Both the position numbers and the translations under genes were made by a program. This document shows, one piece after another, positions 47,598 through 60,388 of a DNA stretch of 64,000 nt; position 1 is the first letter of the stretch; each line of letters begins with the position of its first letter. The stretch comes from Mactromeris polynyma (taxonomy: Eukaryota > Mollusca > Bivalvia > Venerida > Mactridae): the NCBI GenBank assembly GCA_032209605.1, contig JASFXZ010000040.1, positions 496,001 to 560,000 of the forward strand. Direction: 5' to 3'. A model generated the notes under the pieces. The model was given only the letters and a program-made list of their open reading frames with translations, made no database searches and was not told where the DNA came from.

Positions 47598-47801
47598 CAG
47601 TGGAATACGTTTATAATGTACTCGTTTATAACGAAAAATCGGATAGTACGTTATAATTTTATTCCCCGACCAAGCTCTTCAATATGTCATTGTATAACTA
47701 CACGGTTATAATGAACTTTCGTTGTTTGGATATAAAAAAGTTTGGATACATCGATGTAAATCTTCAGGTCCACAGAAATTCGTTATAAGTGTGTTCCACT
47801 G
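47598..47801. mobile_element. 204-bp TA-flanked TIR element (family M1)
   Basis: The ends are CAGTGGAATACG on the left and the complement of CAGTGGAACACACTTATAAC on the right. TA dinucleotides lie at 47596-47597 and 47802-47803. GTTATAA/TTATAACG words recur inside. TA target use and a CAGTGG start fit the Tc1/mariner/pogo group. The related element at 60015-60388 has the same ends. No transposase is encoded. Confidence 0.85.
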
Positions 47802-48089
47802 TATTAGGAATAGAATCTAAATACACACACTCTTCACACTTGTCTCTGGCAATGTAACATTGAATACTGATCATATACACAGCAAAACTATACGGATGCA
47901 GCGACACATCTTTCATGATTGTGTCACCCCAAACAAAAACTGGTTTCAGAAATCGAGATGTTTGTCAAAACGTCCATACAAATGCGGCAAGTCAAGAGTT
48001 CAATGTAGACACAAATATAAGTTAATGTTTTCTCATTTTTATGTATTTTGATATATGAATCAGCAACAGAAGACAGGTTGTAACTGTAT

Positions 48090-48432
48090 ATCTATCAGGA
48101 ATACTAGTACTGTCAGGGAACCATAATTATCTATCAGGCAACAATTAAAGTATGTCAGGAAACCATTATAGTCTGTCTGGAAACCATAATAATATGTCGA
48201 CAAACAATTGACAGGAAACATTTATAGTCTGTCAGGAAACCATTGTCAGGCAACCATTATAGTCTGTCGGGAAACAATTTGTCAGGAAACCATACTAGTC
48301 TGTCATTAAACCATCGTCAGGAAACCATTATAGTTTGTCAGGAAACCTTTCTCAGAAAACCATTATAGTATATCAGGAAACCATTGCCAGGAAACCATGT
48401 TAGTCTGCAAGGAAACCCTTATGAAATGTCAG
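48090..48432. repeat. degenerate minisatellite of about 21/14-bp units
   Basis: TGTCAGGAAACCATTATAGT followed by C recurs about a dozen times with substitutions, mixed with shorter TGTCAGGAAACCAT units. The period is irregular. It is unrelated in unit to the 26-bp array, although both contain GAAAC and ACCATT. Confidence 0.85.
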
Positions 48433-48591
48433 TTACCTATTATTACCTGTCTGTCGATGTGTACCTTGTTCAAAGTTCGACAATTTATTTATAGTAGTGC
48501 ATTTTAATTTTCAACTATTGTTGTACTTGTTCTTTACATGTACTTACTTTGATATGTAATCTGTGAATACCAAGCAATATCAAATTTTCGG

Positions 48592-48740
48592 CGTAGCTGT
48601 ATAACATTGATTTTGACCTACATTTTTGACCAACCAAACGTTGGCCTCGAAGCGGGCTTTATAAATCTGACACATCATATTTTCACCCAAGAGGCACCAA
48701 ACGGGATTTCCGTTCACACAAGAGGCACCAAACTGGGTAT
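48592..48740 (+). repeat. dispersed repeat family R2-like
   Basis: TTTTCGGCGTAGCTGTATAA, ATTTTGACCTA, GACCAACCAAAC and GAGGCACCAAAC match the intronic copy at 23307-23455 in the same order and orientation. Within this copy an AAGAGGCACCAAAC block occurs twice. Confidence 0.7.
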
Positions 48741-51700
48741 TCGTAAGATGTGCGTTCGTTAGTAATACGTTTGTTGTTTGACGTAATCAATTCTATTGAT
48801 TGTTTTATTTATTCCGACAACTTAACACTGGTTATCCATATTTGTCAGAAGAAAAAAACAACACTGAACCCATGTAATGCTAGATTATGTTACAACGTGC
48901 TACCTAAACATCTCCAATAATATATTCCAATAACGGTCTCGTATTTTTCTAATGACCAGTCCACAAACGGTCATGCGTTTGTTCTTCCGTTCGTAAAATG
49001 CTTTAAATATCTTGAAAGTAATGACAATTTCTAGGTAGAGAGAGAACAAATAATCATGTTTGCCTGTTGATAACATGGACGAACATAGTTTCATTATTTA
49101 AAGTATAGTAGGCGTCCTGTAGGTGATGACATTTAATTACTTTTGTGTTGTGTTGTGATTTTTCGTGGTCTTCAAATGAGTACATTCACAAGATGGAAAC
49201 ACTTTTAGAGGCGGATCTTTGTAAGAATAACATTAATTATGTACTGACTTTATACTGAACACACTTTCTAACGCAATATCTAGATGTTTTGCGTTATGGT
49301 TTCGTAAAAATTAGGAATTAATAAAAACTTAAATCATACGCATTTTATTTGTAAATACTATATATAGCATGTATCTGTGTTTGAGCTGTCGGTTCTTTGT
49401 ACTACACAGTGAAAACATTTATTTATCAGTTTATGTAAGACAATTGTTTTACTCTATCATATAGATGAAAGCGCCAAAAATGAATATATAGTGGGAGAAG
49501 TTTTACTCAATATCTTGCCATTTTGTAATAATTTTAATACATTTAAATGTGTAGCTTTGGTATGTCTTTACACTCGATAACATTTCTATAGTCTACAATT
49601 TATCAAACATATCTCTTTAAAGACGCGTTGTATGTATTTGTTTCTTTCAATGTGAATGAAATATACATAGGTTGCAATTTCGAGAAAGACGTAGTTATTT
49701 TCGTGCTTTTTCATTACCTGCATATATTTAGAGTTGCTCATTGAAATAATAAGTGATCGAAAATGTTATTGTTTATATTCAAAGCAGGAAAAACGGATAG
49801 CAAACTCCAAAACTTGCACGGATACATCGAGACGTGACCTTAGACAGAGGTAAGCCACATTGAATTCAATTTTTTATCCATGAATTAATTCCTATCAAGG
49901 AAGCTCATTCCTGGAGTACATTCTAGCAGGCGTTTAAATAACATGTCATAGTTGCCTGACAACCTTGTTCCAGGTGCAAGAACTTACAATCTCTATTTAA
50001 ATGGTAATTTAAATCAGTTGCAAAGGCAATATTGGTTTCTGACGCTTAATTCAACAACTGTAATGTCAAAAGACGAAGTCCCCTGATATTTTTAGACGCG
50101 AAATAATTAAAAGTCTAAGATAAATCTTTTGATATGAGTGAGGTCGACAACATAATTTGCATTCAAAAATGTATAGACACTGCTGTTGCTGAAATACAAA
50201 AACAAATGTAAACCCATCTTTATAAAAATCTTTTTTTTCTTCACGTTTACAGTCATATTCGATTCATATGACATGTAGGTTACTGACATTTTGTCATTTT
50301 ATTATGAGAAATATTACAAAAAATATTGATCAGTTTGAATGTATTGAAACGTAAAATTCTAAATAAGTCATATTATACAAACAAAATTTAAATGTGCCCC
50401 GATGAAGTGTTTTTTAGACTGTCACCGATTCAAGTTACACCGGCAATATAAAATCGCGTTCAGTTTACCTGGAGGTAGGGTGAACTCGATTTCAAATTAA
50501 CCCCGGGGTTAACGTGAAGATGATTTCAAACGACTCCCTGCCATTTCAGATTACCTCCCTCATTCTTTATTTGTGGTTACAGATGTGCTTGTTCTATGTA
50601 TATATTGAAAAGAACTAACAGCAAATGATCACAAAAATCATTCAAAAACCAAACAACAATAAGTAACCATTATCAGCCGCGGGAACGGCCACGGAAGCAG
50701 CAACACCAACAACCATAATATCAGTTTAATTAACACTGAGGTTTTTGCGGGTTGAAACTAGCTTTCAATTGTTTATATTTCCTTTTTTATCAAATAATGT
50801 ATCATGTTTTCAAATACATAAAAAATATCACATTGGCTCGATCACCGAGGGAGTACTAGTATTCTAAACTGCGTAGGGTACTATAGTTCGGTACAAGTAA
50901 CCCCTTGTAGGGATTATATGAAATCTATTTTACATTACGGGGGGGGGGTAACTTGAATAAGGGGTAGCTTGAACCAATTACACGGATGTACACAAACGTG
51001 TTTCACAGTGTAGATGCAAGAACTGTTTTATAATCACAGTCAATGTAAGAAATAAACCTTTTGAAAAGTACAATCTTTGAGTAACACAATGAAATGCTAT
51101 AGTACACGAAGCCATATTGGCAATGCACTGTCTGTGACAGCTATTGTAATGAAGTAAGGTTTCATATAATGTTTTACGTATTATCACATTTTATTCCCAT
51201 ATTCAACTCCAAACATAACCAGTAGTTCAGGAATATGTAGTTCATTATAGTCAATCGTTCTAAAGTACAACATCGCTCTGACATTGTGTGACCACCGATC
51301 AACAAATTTACGATTGCTAAAAAACTTTAATAGTTTGAGGAAGAGAAAGGTCCGTACATTGAGAGCTTTGCGGAATGGATGCACCATGCACAGTGATTAA
51401 GTGACAGCTTAATACAATGCAACGTTTGTGAACGAAATGGATTGTCAAGTTACCTTTTATGATATTTCCTGTTCATTAAAGGCTTTGATGTTTTACTCAA
51501 TGATCCAAATGTCTGTAAAATATTGTCCGTGTGCACTGAACGATACCACTAACACTAATTAAAGAAGACATAAAGAGGAACCTTGTTAAGGATGACCTTA
51601 CACAATACTCGGCTAATTGCAAAATTGAAAACTTAGAAAAATAAATGAACGTCCAAATGAGATCAAATATGCACCACACATAATGATTATGTTACAGGAT

Positions 51701-51934
51701 ATTCTATTATAGTCATTATACAGATCCGCTATTGTCCAGTAACTAAGTGAAAGTCTGGCTGATATCCACGCAATAATACCACCAGTATTTATTCGAAACA
51801 AACATTTGACTCGGTGTCTTCCTTATAGTACTTGCACATGCAAATGTTCGAGTTTTTAGTATATAGAACGATGCCAGATATTTAACAGCTTTGTTGCCCA
51901 GCCATCATTGTGAAGTTTTGAAATATGTTTTAGG
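48741..51934. other. unassigned intergenic sequence
   Basis: No gene recognised. A run of ten G at 50940 lies in a stretch (50400-50990) with repeated AAGTTAC/TAACTTGAA words that may be a degraded element, but no ends were defined. Confidence 0.45.
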
Positions 51935-52531
51935 ATTTAGCTCACCTGAGCACGAAGTGCTCTAGATGAGCTATTGGGATCGCCCTGTGTCCGTCGTCGT
52001 ATGCCGTGCGTGGTCAACACTTATATCGTTAACACATATTTTACGTGATCTGAATGAAACTCAATCAAAATGTTTGTCTCAATGAAATCCAGGTCAAGTA
52101 TGAAACTGGGTTATCTGGGGTCAAAACCTAGGTCACTAAGTCCAATCATTGGCAAAGCATTGTTAACACCCGAAGGTCACGTTGTTTACTGTATCTGTAC
52201 TTGATAACGCCAGGTTAATGACTAGATCACAATATCAAAACATAGACAAACTGTGGAGAGGCCAAAATGTCTACCTATCGTCATGAGGCATTTATATCCT
52301 GGACTAATTTCGATAATGAGTCAAGTAGGGACCAACATCTATGTCACTATGCTAAATAACAAGAAATGCATGTTAAACACACACTTAATCTACACGTGAA
52401 TTGATCAGAATGGCAGGCTTTCTGCAATCTAGATCAAGATTGAAACTGGGTCCTTTGGTCAACGTATATATACTCATTGTAAACAAGAAACATCTTGAAA
52501 AAAGATGGTCGGCGCATTTTGAATGTTAAGA
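51935..52531 (+). repeat. common molluscan dispersed repeat
   Basis: It begins TTAGCTCACCTGAGCACGAA, with GTGCTCTAGATGAGCTATTG next and then GATCGCCCTGTGTCCGTCGT. Further in come GAAATCCAGGTCAAGTATGA and GGGGTCAAAACCTAGGTCAC. I recognise this as a very abundant dispersed sequence in bivalve genomes. It is diverged here and lacks coding capacity. Its right edge is arbitrary because the R2 copy begins at about 52532. Confidence 0.75.
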
Positions 52532-52796
52532 TTTGTTGTGCAACATAAAAAGTGCTGAGATGTTACGATTGCTGGTCACTCCAGATTCAAAATGGATTTC
52601 GGTAAATTCACTGAAATTCAGTGGATTTCGGTAAGGTTACGTACCCTTTATCAAAAGGTTAACCAATCCGCGTCAAGGTTACACGTGTTGTTCGGTTTAA
52701 GAGAAATTGCTTTAGTGGTTAACATAAGATTCGATTGGTTTACACAACAGTGATATGCAAATAGCAAAACCATGTTAGTACGGCTGCGCCGAAAAA
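52532..52796 (-). repeat. dispersed repeat family R2, - copy
   Basis: Near-complete reverse complement of 9850-10115. It lies directly against the molluscan repeat on its left. Confidence 0.85.
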
Positions 52797-53116
52797 TATA
52801 TCAACTTTATTTCCCATCAGACAAAATGCATGTCCTCATTGTACATGGGTCTGGTCGTATTATGGGTAAGATATGACCAATTAATCATGCATTTGCTGTT
52901 GTGTCATCCTTTATCCTTTATCACATTTGCATATGTATGACTATCTACTTTTCTGACTGAGACCAAGCCAAATTGAACCAGTGTGTGTCGTCCTAGGCGG
53001 GTAGGTGTTCGACCATCAGCAATCAGAGGGACACAAAACAAACAAACGTGAGCTTGCAAAACTTAGCCTGTTTATAAGTGTTACGAAAATGAAGTTTATC
53101 TCATTAGTTTATTAAT

Positions 53117-53251
53117 TTTCAGTCAAGATTGACATAGTAAGTAGTGTTGGTTATTTAAATGGAAGTAGCTGTTTTTCTGTAGATTCCGGTATCTTAACCA
53201 TGTGTTTCTATCTCGGATACAAAACCATGTTGGCAATTTTATCAGTTGTTT
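53117..53251 (+). repeat. dispersed repeat family R3, copy 1
   Basis: TTTCAGTCAAGAT, CTGTAGATTCCG(G/T)TAT, TATCTC and AATGTTGGCA/CATGTTGGCA are shared in order with 54744-54930. The copy is followed immediately by a 3' fragment of SINE family S3. Confidence 0.6.
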
Positions 53252-53372
53252 ATGGAAGGGCAAATTAGTACTAGTTGATAATGAATTCGAGGAAATTTGG
53301 TTAGGAAAACTGGTCGCCGTACATGACTGAAACATTGTTGGAAACCCCGTAAACCCCGATGAGAAACAAAAG
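53252..53372 (+). mobile_element. SINE family S3, 3' fragment
   Basis: TGGAAGGGCAAATTAGTACT, GAATTCGAGGAAATTTGGTT and CGCCGTACATGACTGAAACA, then GTAAACCCCGATGAGAAAC, correspond to the last 120 bp of the full copy at 42459-42735. The tRNA head is absent. It is more diverged than the other two copies and so probably older. Confidence 0.8.
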
Positions 53373-54743
53373 CAAACAATGTCACATAAGACAGAGGGTC
53401 AGTTTCGACAGATGTTCATTTATTTGGTTCAGAGACATTTATTCAGCAGCATTTACTAAGTAGAAACTTTGAATAACTTGAGAACAATTTGACCTTCGTT
53501 CTGGTTTAAAATACCTTTGAAGTTATTACAGTGTCGAGTGTGCACTAAAATACTATGATTGCAAACCTTTTGTGACAATCGAAATATAAGTAATGACTAT
53601 CAAAAGTAAAGTGGCAATTTCTTAGGCACGAACTATACACGTGATAACACTCAAAGTCTAACAATCGTCAACTAACCAACGTAATAATCAAATTCAATTT
53701 GCAACATTTGACAAGTTGTAACAACATAGAAATTCTTACAATTGTTAGCAAAACACGCATTGTTATTATATTCTATATTCATGAAATAACTGCCGCAAAA
53801 TTATTGTACACTCTCTTTTGTTAGAAACGTTTTGACGTTAGCAACGTAAGTCGCCCACGTGCGATGAGATGATCTAAATAAATTGTTCCCTTCGTTTCTA
53901 ATTAAACAGAACTTAATAAAAATGAAAATTAAACTAAAATATGCCATTTTGAAGCACTTCTTCTTTAAATAATTTTGGCTATGCGTACATTTATATGAAA
54001 AATGTATACATATGTTTACTCATATACAATGTATATGATATACATGTATTAGATACATAATTACCTGTGTTACATAGATGCATACTTTTCTATGAGAGAA
54101 ATAATGCAATAATCCGTGTTTTATTAAAAGTGTAACGTTTTAATTACTGTATAGACCTATACAACCAAACATCTACAGACGCAAAATCATATGAATGTTA
54201 TATCGTATAGTTACGAAATACAATCGTATACTGTACTGTACTGAAGAAGGGTATCAATGTTTAATTGAACATTAATACTACGGATAAGCGAAAATACAAG
54301 TATATACATATATAATATAAGCGTGTTTGTTGATTGTCAATAAGACAAATAGTAACAAGCCATCTTCTTCAGATCGCAAGAAGCGCAACTTCGGGTTTTG
54401 TGCAGGCACATGGACTGCTTTGGGGTTCACCATGCACAATATCACTTGAGAACATAAAAATGTCTATAAATTAGCCACATTCCCATCTGTAGTATATATG
54501 TTATATACGATGTATATACTATAGAAGGGGATATTAGGAACATGGCTACAACTTAAGCACAATACACAATATTGTTGGAAGGTGTTACAGGTTATAATGT
54601 GAACATCTTTAATGTGTGCATGTTTAGGGTTTCAACGTATGACACATTGAAGTGTTTTGGAATTTGGTCTCTGTTCTTGAGTTGAACTGATATTCGCAAT
54701 CGCGTTCAATGTTAAATATGGTCGCTTTCACTGTTAAATATGA
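53373..54743. other. unassigned intergenic sequence
   Basis: Nothing recognised. AT-rich, with TATA/ATGTAT-rich stretches around 54000 and 54480. Confidence 0.5.
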
Positions 54744-54930
54744 TTTCAGTCAAGATAGTGTTATTAGTTTTCATGGAAAGTAACATGTTTGCCCTGTAGA
54801 TTCCGTTATGCATCTAAAACAAGGGTATCTCTCTGAAATACAAATAATGTTGGCATGTACATTTGCATATATTTCTTACAATGATCATTTTAGCATATTT
54901 GTCTTTGATTGCAGTGACACTTATGATGGA
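54744..54930 (+). repeat. dispersed repeat family R3, copy 2
   Basis: Second copy of the 53117-53251 sequence, same orientation. A 99-codon frame at 54808-55107 lies over it and is not called as a gene. Confidence 0.6.
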
Positions 54931-55827
54931 AAGGAGTTTATTCAACCATTTAAGTCCTTTCACATTTGTATTATTTCTATTAAAAGTCAATACATTTCTA
55001 TGAAGTATATAAACAGTAAATATATTGCTAAAATTTGGATAGAATTGTCAAGAGTCAATTCAACTGTTTTGAATACGAAGAATAGTTGTCAAAGTAAGAT
55101 ATCATGAGCGGAACTGCGTAAGCATGTGATTGGTCGTTTTTGCCCAAATCTGTCATTTTCGCTCACGTAATTTTGAGCAGTAATGATTGTTTTTGTAACT
55201 ATATGAGAACCAAACGGCATCTAAAACACGGCCATTGTACCAGAAGCTATAAAAAGGGCAGCATGTGTAAGCTTTAAATCACATTACAATACATATTTTA
55301 GGCTCAAAGTACCAAACTCAATAACTCCGCAGACAGTAGTTGAAACCATAGGACCACAGCCAAACTATGGTCACAAGATATCCTCATGAAGTGAAATTCT
55401 TGTGATCTATGTCTGTTCGTGCGACGTTCCTCTGAGAAAGTAAATGAGTTTAGTTTAATCATATTTTATTGTATTTATACATATAACTATCATAATTGCA
55501 CAAACATACATGTAACTTGTACATACATACAAAAGGGTTGGGCCAAAAGTTTTAACAACATTATCTAGGGCCCTTCCCTATATATGGCATATTATAACTA
55601 ACTAAAAAGTAATGGTTTTATTTGTGCATAAGAAATTTTAGATTTATGAAACTAACTACATGAAAAAAACAAAAACAAAAACGTTCTACTGTTTTTCCAT
55701 TGCTGCCATTACCCTCCACGCCACCCCCGTTTATGTTAATAAATCATATAGCAGTGACACTTAGTTATTTTTCGAATCTATTACTATTTTTTATATAATT
55801 TTGTACTTCTCGAAATAAGACTTCATT
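54931..55827. other. flank and likely 3' UTR of LINE-B
   Basis: 55450-55827 is probably the LINE-B 3' untranslated region, ending on the - strand in an AATAAAATATGATT-like stretch. 54931-55449 holds nothing recognised. Confidence 0.45.
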
Positions 55828-58800
55828 CTATGTTTCGGATAAAGTATCTATACCAAATAGAAGTTTTTGTGCACTTAGAGGATGAAAGTCTCTTGTATTA
55901 ATAAAAAGTGTTCGCCTCTGACGACAATATATTTTGCATGTAAAAAAGTAATGTTCAGCATCTTCAATAGCCGCACCACACTCACATGAAGGGCTATGGA
56001 CAAGATGGTTTTTGTATAGATCTGAGTTAAGATTACTACACTTATTTCTAATGCGGGTATGATGGACATTTGAGAAACGTTCGCCTTTTATGAATATACT
56101 CGGGACTTCAGGTGAATTATACAATTGTTTCAGTTTATTTTTAAAGGAAGATAAAGATTCAGACTCGCGAATATCAATATTAAGATTATTCCAAAGTTGA
56201 ATTGCGGATGGTAAAACTGATTTAGAATATATTTCTGTTCTTCTAGCATCTGGTACATAATCATTAAAAGTTCTTAACCAATATTGGTTTTCATAAGCTA
56301 TATCAACTGTCGGTGGAAATAACTGTGTTGGATAGGGCGGTAACAATTGGTTTTTTCCTTTGTATATTAAAATTAATTTTTGGATTTTCCTTCTATCTAA
56401 AAGACTCACCCAGCCTATTTCCTTAAATAATATTCGAATTGAGACAGATCTAGTTAAACCAGTGATCACTCTAGCTGCTTCATATTGTAGTTTTTCCAAG
56501 ATTTCTTTTTCGTACTGGGCACAATTATCCCAAACTAGCGAAGCATATTCTAACTGAGGTCTTAAATAAGAGATGTAAATTTGATTTAAAGTTTTCCTTT
56601 GAACTTTGAATTTCAACATTTTCATTGAACCAAGAATTTGTGAAGCTTTAGAGACTATATTATTTATATGTTGATGCCATGACCCATCCTGACTGAATGT
56701 TACACCAAGATGTTTATGATGTTCAACAAAATTTAATTGTACATTATTATACGATAAGTTTGGTCGTTTTCTCTTACAGTACGAGAAGAACATAACTTCT
56801 TTTTTTGAAGGCTTGAAGTTTACTAGCCACTGTTTAGACCAAGTAGTTATTGAATTTAGATCGCTATTAAGTGTTTCTTCCATGAAATTAATGTTGTTTG
56901 TGGAAACAGAAAGAGAACTGTCATCCGCGAATAGCCTGGTCATACTAATTAGAGAGTCCGCTATATCATTGACGTATATAAGAAATAATAAAGGACCAAG
57001 GACGGAGCCTTGGGGAACACCCCCTTGTAAGTAACGTGTATTCTAACAAGCTGATGCAACAATAACTTTCTGAGATCTCTCATTTAAATAGTTACATAAC
57101 CAATTAACTAGGTTTCCGAGTATTCCATATTGTTTAATTTTGAAAATAAGACCCCTATGCCATACTCTGTCAAATGCCTTAGATATATCACAGAAAACAA
57201 TGCAAGTAGAATCTTTGTTGTCTAATGCTTTACATATTTGATTATATATATCAATAAGTTGGTATACTGTGGAGTGACCAGGTAAAAAACCCGATTGATT
57301 ACGGAATATTAAAGAATTGTCATGTAGATAGTTATACATATGTTTGAAAACAATACGTTCCATTACTTTGCCAACGCAGCTTATTAGAGAAATGGGTCTA
57401 TAATTTGATGGCTCGTTTTTGTTTCCCTTTTTGAATAGAGGCACAACATGGGCTAGTTTCCAACTATTTGGATATATACCTTCAAATTAATAGCGGTTAA
57501 AGAGTAGACAGAGTGGGACACATATTGTATTGGATGTTTCTTTTAACATTTTGTGACTAATTTCATCTGGTCCAGACGCTTTATTTATAATAAGGTTTCT
57601 TAAAATATCAGAAACTTCCCTTTCTTGGATAATGAAATCCTCAAGTCTTTTATTAGTTTTGTAATGAAAGATCGGAAGTTGCGTGTTAGTTTCATCAACT
57701 TGAGAGATAGATACGAAAAAATCGTTCAATGTATTGGCTTTATCCACGTCGGATAATGCGTATATATCATTACCCATCATTAAAGGAGGTAACATTTCAT
57801 TTTGACAAGAATTATCCTTAATGAGCATTTTAACAATTTTCCAGTACTGGCGTGGATTTGAAGTATTTAAATCATGTAGGGAAAATTCTAGATTATTATA
57901 AAATGTCTCTTTTGCATGTTTTATCATATTGTTTACTCGGTTCCTAAGTTGTTTGTAGATAACCCAGTCTGACGTTTTATTATTATTCAAAGCTTTATGA
58001 AATTGCCTATCCCTTTGTCGTGAACTTCGACGAATGTCACTATTGTACCATGGTTTATCGTTTGGTCTAACTAAAGCATAATACGTTGGAGTACTTTGTT
58101 TTGCTAGATCTAAGAATTTTTTTGTAAATGCATGACATGATTCATCTATATTGTAATTTTGTATGAAAGTCCAGTCTGTATTTCTTATTAAGTTATTAAG
58201 TTTATTAAAGTCTGCTTTCTTATAAATCCATACTCTTCTTTTGAAAGGTTTGTTAGAATCAAAATCCACTTTGAAGTAGGCATAGGTTCCGAAATGATCA
58301 CTAATTTCACTTTTTGTTTCAAATATACCCGAGTCGAAAACATGAATGGTATTGGTTACAGCGATAGGATCGAGTAAAGTTCGAGTATTTTGGGTGATTC
58401 TTGTAGGTAAACAAATCAAGTTGACCATATTATTCATTAAGAGTACATCTTTGAATTTATGATTATGCGTGTTTAATTGATCTTCGTTAATATCACCTAC
58501 TAATATCACCTGCTGTCTTAATTCTAATGCCATTTCAAGGCAGTTGTTAAGCTTTTCCCAACATTCGATTTTAGAGTGGGGTGGTCTATAAATTGTACAT
58601 AATAAATAAGACTTCTTTTTTATCTTTAATTTCCAACCATATTGATTCCGGAAGTACATTTTCCAAGTTTAAGAGTCTTTTTGGTCTTAGAAATGCTGAT
58701 GTATAAACAAGAAAGCCCCCTGAATGACAGGTATTATCCTTTCTAAACATATATTCGAAACCCGATAACTTTAAATCATTATCTTGAACATTTGCATCAA

Positions 58801-58918
58801 GTTTGGTTTCAGTAAAACATAGCACATCCATTTCTAAGAAATTGTCTTTAATGTAGTCTAGTTTATATCTAGTAAATGAGTGATGGGTAACACAATGAAC
58901 GAGCTGAATTAGAGACAT
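55828..58918 (-). pseudogene. LINE-B ORF2, nearly intact (CR1/L2/Jockey-like)
   Basis: This encodes an APE endonuclease followed by reverse transcriptase, the enzyme pair of a non-LTR retrotransposon. Endonuclease motifs are LCFTETKLDA, TIYRPP, VGDINEDQ and ISDHFG. RT motifs are KKGNKNEPSNYRPISL, FCDISKAFDRVWH, GVPQGSVLGPLLF and LFADD. The C-terminus has YLRPQLEYASLVWD and a C-x-C-x(7)-E-x-x-x-x-H-Y-x-x-x-x-C block (CECGAAIEDAEHYFFTC). All catalytic motifs survive. Visible lesions are one frameshift in a six-A run near 58616-58621, a TAA at 57487-57489 and a TAG at 57043-57045. Everything else from 58659 to 55828 is one frame. The endonuclease N-terminus looks shortened and no ORF1 is seen, so the copy is probably 5'-truncated. 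The few lesions suggest recent insertion. Confidence 0.93.
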
Positions 58919-60014
58919 AGTTATGCCTTTCTCAGTAATTTAGAACTACATTGAAGCAATACCGGTATGTATGCCGATGTCATTATGTGCTACATATTTT
59001 GTTTAAAAGTGTTCACCCATATCGTGGCTACAGTTGATTTCGTATTGAGTCATGTTAAATACTGCGTGGATATTAATTAACATTTAGACTTAGCTATTTT
59101 GTACATATCGATTTTAAAACGTGTTGTTTCTACTTATGTCATTGACTTTCAGCGCCTACTGTCTAAAAGGATTAAGCGTGGTTACTCCACATCGATTTGG
59201 AAATGATTTATTTCATCTTAATAAATATTAGACACTTTAAAGTCTCCCAATGGCTGTTGTCTGGATTTCTAATCAGCACCATGCCTAAATAATCGTGAAT
59301 ACTGCGGAGGAAACTCCCCATTACCAACAGTCTTCGGGTTCCGTCGATCTATCCTTATTCCCATGCACACACAGTTCAAATTGCTAGTAAATGTACATGG
59401 TTACAAATAATAGATTCGTTTGCCTTGTTTGTTTTTTTAATTTCCTTTGATAACAAAGTTAGCTTAAGAAAATGTCGAAACAAAAATTGTGAGAGAGTAA
59501 AGACGGTGTATTATGTTAAGTTTGTCATAAGCGTAACACTTGACAACATACCGGCTGTAAGGATTCTGAATGCCAAACCGACACACGACATTGTGATCGC
59601 GCTTAAGAGGAAATCATGACGTGCCAGTCTACCGCATAATGAATTTTATTAGTCGTGTTATTTCTGAATAAAGTTATGCAATAATGTAGACAGAGGTGAG
59701 GATAGCAATTCATAACGGTATTTCAATAATGCGAAGGTCGTTCATTATATTTGTTCGTTGAGATTCTTTAATAAGATTGCATCATGCGATATAAACATTA
59801 AAGAAGTCCTAGGGAATACATTGGTGCGTGGTAGAGACCAAGGAATAGTCTGTATTATCTGAAGGTCTTTGTGTCCGTCCCTAAGTCATACGTTCACAAA
59901 ATACTCACAGGCAAAGTCTTCCAAACAACGACATCCAATGACGACCTCGTGGAATTATGATCTTATGTTTGTTAGACTGAACTACAAAATGAAGAAAACG
60001 TATCGATAAAAATA
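58919..60014. other. unassigned intergenic sequence
   Basis: Nothing recognised upstream of LINE-B, including no ORF1-like frame on the - strand. Confidence 0.5.
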
Positions 60015-60388
60015 CAGTGGAACACGCTAATAACGAATATCTGGGAACAATGAGATTTACTTCGTTATATACACACTTTGTTATATCCATACAATTAAAG
60101 TTCGTTATAATTCTATGGATATAACAAATTTCGTTATAACATCCTCTTTTCACACACAGACCAATCGAAATTTTGAATAACGTTATAATCGAGCACTTTT
60201 GCTTTAGAATATGCTGTTTGGACCCACATATTACTACGTCAAAATATCCAAAACAGCGCTATATTCAAATTCTTAATAACCATGTATTTATACAATGAAA
60301 TATAATAGAACTTGACCGGATAGTTACAATTACTACGTACTATCCGATTTTTCGTTACAGCTGAGTACGTTATAAGCGTGATCCACTG
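60015..60388. mobile_element. 374-bp TA-flanked TIR element (family M1)
   Basis: The ends are CAGTGGAACACGCTAATAAC on the left and the complement of CAGTGGATCACGCTTATAAC on the right. TA lies at 60013-60014 and 60389-60390. TTCGTTATAA words recur inside. It has the same ends as 47598-47801 but is longer, so one may be a deletion form of the other. No transposase. Confidence 0.88.
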
